From: an uncultured Bacteroidales bacterium
Lineage (GTDB): Bacteria; Bacteroidota; Bacteroidia; Bacteroidales; Paludibacteraceae
Assembly: GCA_946184195.1 (NCBI GenBank)
Contig: CAMHEP010000057.1
Coordinates: 1 to 9,564 of the forward strand
Direction of reading: 5' to 3'
DNA length: 9,564 nt
Within the stretch, counting starts at the first letter, position 1, and every line of letters begins with the position of its first letter. The notes beneath the pieces were generated by a model, which ran no database searches, was not told the DNA's origin, and saw only the letters and a list, made by a program, of their open reading frames with translations. Of this stretch, positions 7,525 to 9,564 are shown in pieces. The translations under genes were made by a program, and so were the position numbers.

Positions 7525-7557
7525 GTGATTTTGTCACAAATAGCGTGATTTCGTCAC
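7525..7557. promoter_or_regulatory. Two tandem GTGA-N5-TCAC palindromic sites
   Basis: GTGATTTTGTCAC (7525-7537) and GTGATTTCGTCAC (7545-7557) are near-identical dyad sites exactly 20 bp apart, both flanked by C on the left and A on the right. The half-sites resemble those of CRP/FNR-family regulators, though with a five-base spacer instead of six. They lie about 55-87 bp upstream of the -33 box of the leftward SDR promoter, so a regulatory role there is possible but inferred. Confidence 0.45.
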
Positions 7558-7695
7558 AGGACACGAACCATTCACCCCTCAAAGCCCGACACCTCACCCC
7601 TGAGGGTAAGATTGACAAGAGTAAACTCTTCGGTTACATCCTCAAGGATGGTAAACGGATGACATGGATGCAACTCAAGGTGGTAGTTATGATTT

Positions 7696-7789
7696 TTTGA
7701 CAAGACCCTTGAGCCCGTTAGTACTGCTTACGTACCCTATATAGGGTAGTAAGCGTACGTACTAAGGGCGTCGGACAGGGTCTGTCAAA
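7696..7789. repeat. 94-bp imperfect inverted repeat with perfect 14-bp centre
   Basis: Complementary blocks nest in order: TTTGACA (7696-7702) with TGTCAAA (7783-7789); GACCCT (7704-7709) with AGGGTC (7777-7782); GCCC (7713-7716) with GGGC (7766-7769); TTAGTAC (7718-7724) with GTACTAA (7759-7765); CTTAC (7727-7731) with GTAAG (7749-7753); and the perfect palindrome ACCCTATATAGGGT (7734-7747). About 36 bp can pair with only small bulges. No T run follows on either strand, so it is not a standard terminator. Confidence 0.85.
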
Positions 7790-7790
7790 G

Positions 7791-7834
7791 CCCGAGTAGA
7801 GCCCGACCATGTCCCGAGGACGTCCCGAGGAAAA
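7791..7834 (+). repeat. Four-unit 11-bp-period CCCGA array
   Basis: CCCGA starts at 7791, 7802, 7813 and 7824, exactly 11 bp apart; the last two units share CCCGAGGA. The array abuts the right end of the 94-bp inverted repeat. No coding sense is apparent. Confidence 0.7.
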
Positions 7835-7860
7835 TCGCGTTCGCAGGGCAGTAAGAAAAG

Positions 7861-7930
7861 TACGTAATCGACACATAACGACAATTATCGTAACTTATCG
7901 CAACGCATCGTAACTAAACGACAACGAACG
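7861..7930 (+). repeat. Degenerate 10-bp-period array ending in (A/T)CG
   Basis: Seven consecutive decamers end in ATCG or AACG (TACGTAATCG, ACACATAACG, ACAATTATCG, TAACTTATCG, CAACGCATCG, TAACTAAACG, ACAACGAACG). The period equals about one DNA helical turn. It stops some 25 bp before a lone TAACTTTG (7955-7962). Confidence 0.6.
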
Positions 7931-8086
7931 GAACAGTGACGAGCGTAGATATATTAACTTTGCAACGTCAATCGCCACCTCGCCTATAAAAAGAATCCGA
8001 AGTACCCTATCCCGCTCAAAAAACATGTTTTTAGAACGATTTTCGCCCAAAACCTTGCATATGTCAAAAAAAAGTTAAATATTTGG

Positions 8087-8137
8087 TGTAACGTCGAGGG
8101 CACCGACACGGCATAGCCGTCCCACCTCGAAATTACA
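8087..8137. other. Nested hairpin element in the intergenic region
   Basis: TGTAA (8087-8091) with TTACA (8133-8137), TCGAGG (8094-8099) with CCTCGA (8125-8130), and an inner hairpin ACGGC-ATA-GCCGT (8108-8120) nest into one 51-base structure. A weak promoter-like pair (CTTG 8054-8057, 20 bp, AATATTTG 8078-8085) would start transcription at its left edge, so it could be a small RNA or leader. The promoter is poor and the idea is tentative. Confidence 0.45.
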
Positions 8138-8210
8138 TCCGCACATTTGTGCAAATAACAAGGCTTTGCTGCACAAAATATAAATGAATTTGCATTTTCC
8201 TGCTGAAATC

Positions 8211-8242
8211 CTTGTGTATTTCAAATATTTTCAGTAACTTTG
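8211..8242 (+). promoter_or_regulatory. Promoter of the DUF4160/DUF2442-like gene pair
   Basis: CTTG at 8211-8214 (one mismatch to TTTG) and TAACTTTG at 8235-8242 are 20 bp apart. Transcription would begin near 8248, only about five bases before the first in-frame ATG (8253). This favours the second ATG at 8262 as the translation start. Confidence 0.7.
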
Positions 8243-8261
8243 CAGTTAAAAGATGCAAACT

Positions 8262-8573
8262 ATGGGTAAACTTGCTTTTATCTTGAATTTCATCCTTGCT
8301 GTCTTTCCGTCGGACACGACAGAGAACCGCCGGCATGTACATGTAATCCATAAAGGCAAAAAACGCAGCAAAACGCACAGAGGCAATACTGTAGCCAAGT
8401 TGTGGATTGAGCGCAATGGAGAGAAATGCATAGAGGTCGATTGGTCAAACCTCACTGCCCAAGAGAATGCAGACATTATAAGTGCTATAGATAAAAACTG
8501 GGAAACCATTAACCGGCAGATAGACAAGGTCTTTGCTTGCGACAAAGTAACTATTATAACATTAAACAAGTAA
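8262..8573 (+). CDS. DUF4160-like small protein, putative toxin-antitoxin partner
   Basis: Small basic protein, 103 residues from the ATG at 8262 (106 from the alternative ATG at 8253; the later start is preferred because the promoter leaves almost no leader for the first). It resembles DUF4160-type proteins: a HVHV motif (from RRHVHVIHKGKK, as in their 'PHIHV' segment), an 'AKLWIERNGEK' strand, then a helical region ending 'SAIDKNWETINRQIDKV', like the family's conserved 'N...l...W' helix. It sits four bases before a DUF2442-like gene. In many bacteria these two families occur side by side and are suspected toxin-antitoxin-type modules, so that role is inferred from the pairing and the biochemical activity is unknown. 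The N-terminal hydrophobic stretch (LAFILNFILAVF) is unlikely to be a signal peptide given the family. Confidence 0.75.
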   Translation: MGKLAFILNFILAVFPSDTTENRRHVHVIHKGKKRSKTHRGNTVAKLWIERNGEKCIEVDWSNLTAQENADIISAIDKNWETINRQIDKVFACDKVTIITLNK

Positions 8574-8577
8574 AGTT

Positions 8578-8817
8578 ATGTGTAAATTGAAGGACACCGA
8601 TTTAGGTATTCGCAAAATCGCATTTGGCGAGAAACGCGGTAAAATGGCGGTCTATCTGACGGACGGACGCGAAGTTATTGTGCCTATCAGTCAGTTTCCT
8701 GAGATTAAGCGTCTCAATAGTGCACAGCGAGAGGACTGGATGGTTTTGGATGACCAGTTCTTTACCTTTGACGCAATCAGCAAAATATATTCCGTCAAAG
8801 ATATATTGCATGCGTAA
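8578..8817 (+). CDS. DUF2442-like small protein, putative toxin-antitoxin partner
   Basis: A 79-residue protein resembling DUF2442: a beta strand ending in 'VYLTDGREVIVPIS' (about 25-38), followed by 'FPEIKRLNSAQREDWMVLDD' (40-59), matching the family's 'P.L..At..qR..W' pattern. The end, 'FTFDAISKIYSVKDIL' (62-77), is equivalent to the usual 'i.Wp.lDe.isv..ll'. It follows the DUF4160-like gene by four bases and is almost certainly co-transcribed and perhaps translationally coupled. DUF2442 members are often the second gene of such pairs and may act as the antitoxin or partner; that is inference. No DNA-binding helix-turn-helix is visible. A short AT-rich stretch follows with no clear terminator. 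Confidence 0.8.
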   Translation: MCKLKDTDLGIRKIAFGEKRGKMAVYLTDGREVIVPISQFPEIKRLNSAQREDWMVLDDQFFTFDAISKIYSVKDILHA

Positions 8818-8853
8818 TATATAGCAAACTATAAATAACGAAAACAACACACC

Positions 8854-8886
8854 GCCTATGATAAAAAACGATTAAAAGGCATAGGC
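8854..8886. repeat. 7-bp inverted repeat between the gene pair and the ncRNA terminator
   Basis: GCCTATG (8854-8860) and CATAGGC (8880-8886) enclose a 19-base AT-rich loop. No T run follows on either strand. It may be an extra 3' structure of either transcript; no function is clear. Confidence 0.4.
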
Positions 8887-8890
8887 AAGC

Positions 8891-8920
8891 AATAAAAAAC
8901 AACGTCTTTCCTCGGACGTT
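8891..8920 (-). terminator. Intrinsic terminator of the leftward ncRNA
   Basis: Read leftward, AACGTC (8920-8915), an 8-base loop CGAGGAAA, GACGTT (8906-8901), then GTTTTTTATT (8900-8891). A six-base stem directly followed by a T6 run is a standard Rho-independent terminator, oriented to end transcripts from the promoter at 9166-9197. Confidence 0.8.
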
Positions 8921-9160
8921 AAACAGAGAAAGCGCAAAGCGTTGCGTAAAGACATATTGAATATAAGCGTTTGCTTTTTGTTCGCACGGCTCTGAAACCT
9001 AGGAAATTTCAAATCGTGTAAATACCCAAGAACAAAACGAGCAAGCGTCCTTGCATTGCACGGGCGTTTCTTGTTGGTATTTACTGGTTTTCCTAGGACC
9101 ACAGAGCATGAACAAGAATCGTTCGTGCTTTTTGTGTTTACAATGACGCTGCTCAAAAAG
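8893..9160 (-). ncRNA. Structured non-coding RNA gene, long rod-like fold (6S-like is one hypothesis)
   Basis: Leftward transcript of about 265 bases, bounded by a consensus promoter and an intrinsic terminator. The core folds into a long interrupted rod (plus-strand coordinates): TTGTTC 8978-8983 with GAACAA 9110-9115; GCTCTG 8989-8994 with CAGAGC 9102-9107; CCTAGGAAA 8998-9006 with TTTCCTAGG 9089-9097; GTAAATACC 9018-9026 with GGTATTTAC 9076-9084; CAAG 9027-9030 with CTTG 9070-9073; AAACG 9035-9039 with CGTTT 9065-9069; and an apical GCAAG-CGTC-CTTGC (9041-9054). A second hairpin, CGCAA with TTGCG, lies near 8932-8945. TGCTTTTTGT is repeated directly at 8972-8981 and 9126-9135, flanking the rod. 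A rod with internal bulges resembles 6S RNA, but I cannot confirm the family. No coding frame here looks real. Confidence 0.75.
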
Positions 9161-9165
9161 TGCTG

Positions 9166-9197
9166 CAAAGGTACGACAATTCCACTAAACGTGCAAA
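9166..9197 (-). promoter_or_regulatory. Bacteroidota-type promoter of the ncRNA
   Basis: Read leftward, TTTG (9197-9194), 20 bp, TACCTTTG (9173-9166): a perfect match to the Bacteroides consensus, with a start near 9160. It is back-to-back with the rightward promoter at 9226-9257, with 28 bp between them. Confidence 0.85.
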
Positions 9198-9225
9198 CGC
9201 GCAAGCAGAAAGGACTAAAAAGGAC

Positions 9226-9257
9226 TTTGCACGAATGAAGGAAAAGCAGTAATTTTG
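9226..9257 (+). promoter_or_regulatory. Bacteroidota-type promoter of the gene running off the right edge
   Basis: TTTG (9226-9229), 20 bp, TAATTTTG (9250-9257): a perfect consensus match. The start would be near 9263, about 60 bases before the ATG at 9324. Confidence 0.8.
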
Positions 9258-9323
9258 CAAACGAAATAAACGGAGTAAGCTGAAAATCCGATGAAGAGTA
9301 GGCAAACCAAATAATTTATTACT

Positions 9324-9564
9324 ATGGTTAAATACAAACGCACATCAGAAAGACATTCACAACTAAAAAATGTGTATCTGATTGAGGACAAAGTTACTTT
9401 GAGATATATTTACAGGTATATACCTCTTGCAACTTTAACCCAATCTATTGAGTTTAAAGAACCTTCCCAATGGTGGGACGAATTTGAAAAAAGATTCTAT
9501 TGTGCAGAGTATAATCAGCATAAATATCCGGGTTACCCAAAGAAGTTATTTGCCCTATGCACAA
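9324..9564 (+). CDS. Hypothetical protein, 3' end beyond the window
   Basis: Open from the ATG at 9324 to the window end without a stop (80 codons seen). The visible start is MVKYKRTSERHSQLKNVYLI, followed by a region rich in aromatic and charged residues (RYIYRYIPL, EPSQWWDEFEKRFYCAEYNQ, KYPGYPKKLF). There is no signal peptide or membrane segment, and I do not recognise the family. A consensus promoter lies about 60 bases upstream. Base composition is more AT-rich than in the metabolic genes to the left, which may indicate acquired DNA. The coding call rests on the promoter, the long open frame and ordinary amino-acid use; the function is unknown. Confidence 0.7.
   Translation, partial: MVKYKRTSERHSQLKNVYLIEDKVTLRYIYRYIPLATLTQSIEFKEPSQWWDEFEKRFYCAEYNQHKYPGYPKKLFALCT

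Larger units (their letters stand above)
7471..8210. other. Gene-poor, structure-rich intergenic region
   Basis: About 740 bases with no reading frame that has a plausible start, length and family resemblance. It holds a series of ordered elements, listed separately: paired GTGA-N5-TCAC sites enclosed by GGGTGAA (7517-7523) and TTCACCC (near 7571-7577), a 94-bp inverted repeat, an 11-bp-period CCCGA array, a 10-bp-period array, a 14-bp palindrome (AAAAACATGTTTTT, 8019-8032) and a nested hairpin. A lone TAACTTTG at 7955-7962 resembles a -7 box but has no TTTG 20 bp upstream. It may be a decayed mobile or regulatory region. Confidence 0.6.

Noticed and set aside
7433..7618. 61-codon leftward open frame
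   Set aside because: It runs through the -33 and -7 boxes of the SDR promoter and the dyad sites and shows no family resemblance.
7500..7700. 66-codon open stretch containing KLFGYILKDGKRMTWMQLK
   Set aside because: The C-terminal half looks protein-like, but there is no ATG at the beginning, no promoter, and the first part covers the dyad sites. It could be a decayed gene fragment but cannot be supported.
7791..7930. CRISPR array
   Set aside because: The repeats are only 10-11 bp with no unique spacers and no cas genes nearby.
8024..8077. 17-codon frame beginning at the ATG within the 14-bp palindrome
   Set aside because: It is very short, lacks a promoter at the right distance, and its start sits in a palindrome; chance occurrence is more likely.
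8246..8569. 107-codon leftward open frame
   Set aside because: It is antisense to the DUF4160-like gene, which has a promoter and family motifs; the reverse frame has neither.
8872..9204. 110-codon leftward open frame over the ncRNA
   Set aside because: It lies on the structured RNA, starts upstream of the likely transcription start (its ATG lies within the -33 to -7 region), and its composition shows no domain or family resemblance.
9056..9238. 60-codon rightward open frame
   Set aside because: It crosses the ncRNA rod and the ncRNA promoter, has no promoter of its own, and has no recognisable protein features.

Overview
The window looks like chromosomal DNA of a Bacteroidota bacterium, most likely order Bacteroidales. 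The evidence is a BatE-like TPR/SH3 protein, secreted Ig-like and nuclease proteins with the short C-terminal tail common in Bacteroidales exported proteins, a DUF4369-type thioredoxin lipoprotein, and promoters of the Bacteroides class (TTTG, 20 bp, TAnnTTTG) instead of sigma70-type boxes. The genus cannot be assigned from the sequence alone.

Left part (1-5451, all rightward). A BatE-like membrane protein (possibly cut at its N-terminus by the window edge) is followed by panB, the first committed step of pantothenate synthesis. Two separately promoted genes for exported proteins come next: a multi-domain Ig/MBG-like surface protein, and an endonuclease/exonuclease/phosphatase-family (EEP) nuclease. 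The nuclease carries the same beta-sandwich module before and after its catalytic domain. The second copy is broken by an apparent out-of-frame deletion near position 5080, so the C-terminal tail (to 5451) is now in another frame.

Middle part (5448-7470, leftward). A two-gene operon runs from a clear promoter: a classical short-chain dehydrogenase/reductase, then a lipoprotein thioredoxin of the TlpA/ResA type. Its stop codon overlaps the stop of the nuclease tail head-to-head.

Right part (7471-9564). About 0.8 kb shows no convincing gene but dense DNA structure: paired GTGA-N5-TCAC sites, a 94-bp imperfect inverted repeat with a perfect 14-bp centre, an 11-bp-period array, a 10-bp-period array and a nested hairpin. 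A small two-gene operon of DUF4160-like and DUF2442-like proteins follows; this pairing suggests a toxin-antitoxin-type module. Beyond it lies the most striking feature, a leftward non-coding RNA gene with a consensus promoter (9166-9197), a long rod-like secondary structure (8978-9115) and an intrinsic terminator (8891-8920). A 6S-like RNA is one hypothesis. Back-to-back with it, a consensus rightward promoter drives an unrecognised, AT-rich gene that runs off the window end.

The left two thirds read as ordinary core-genome content with metabolic and envelope functions; the last 2 kb look accessory or regulatory.
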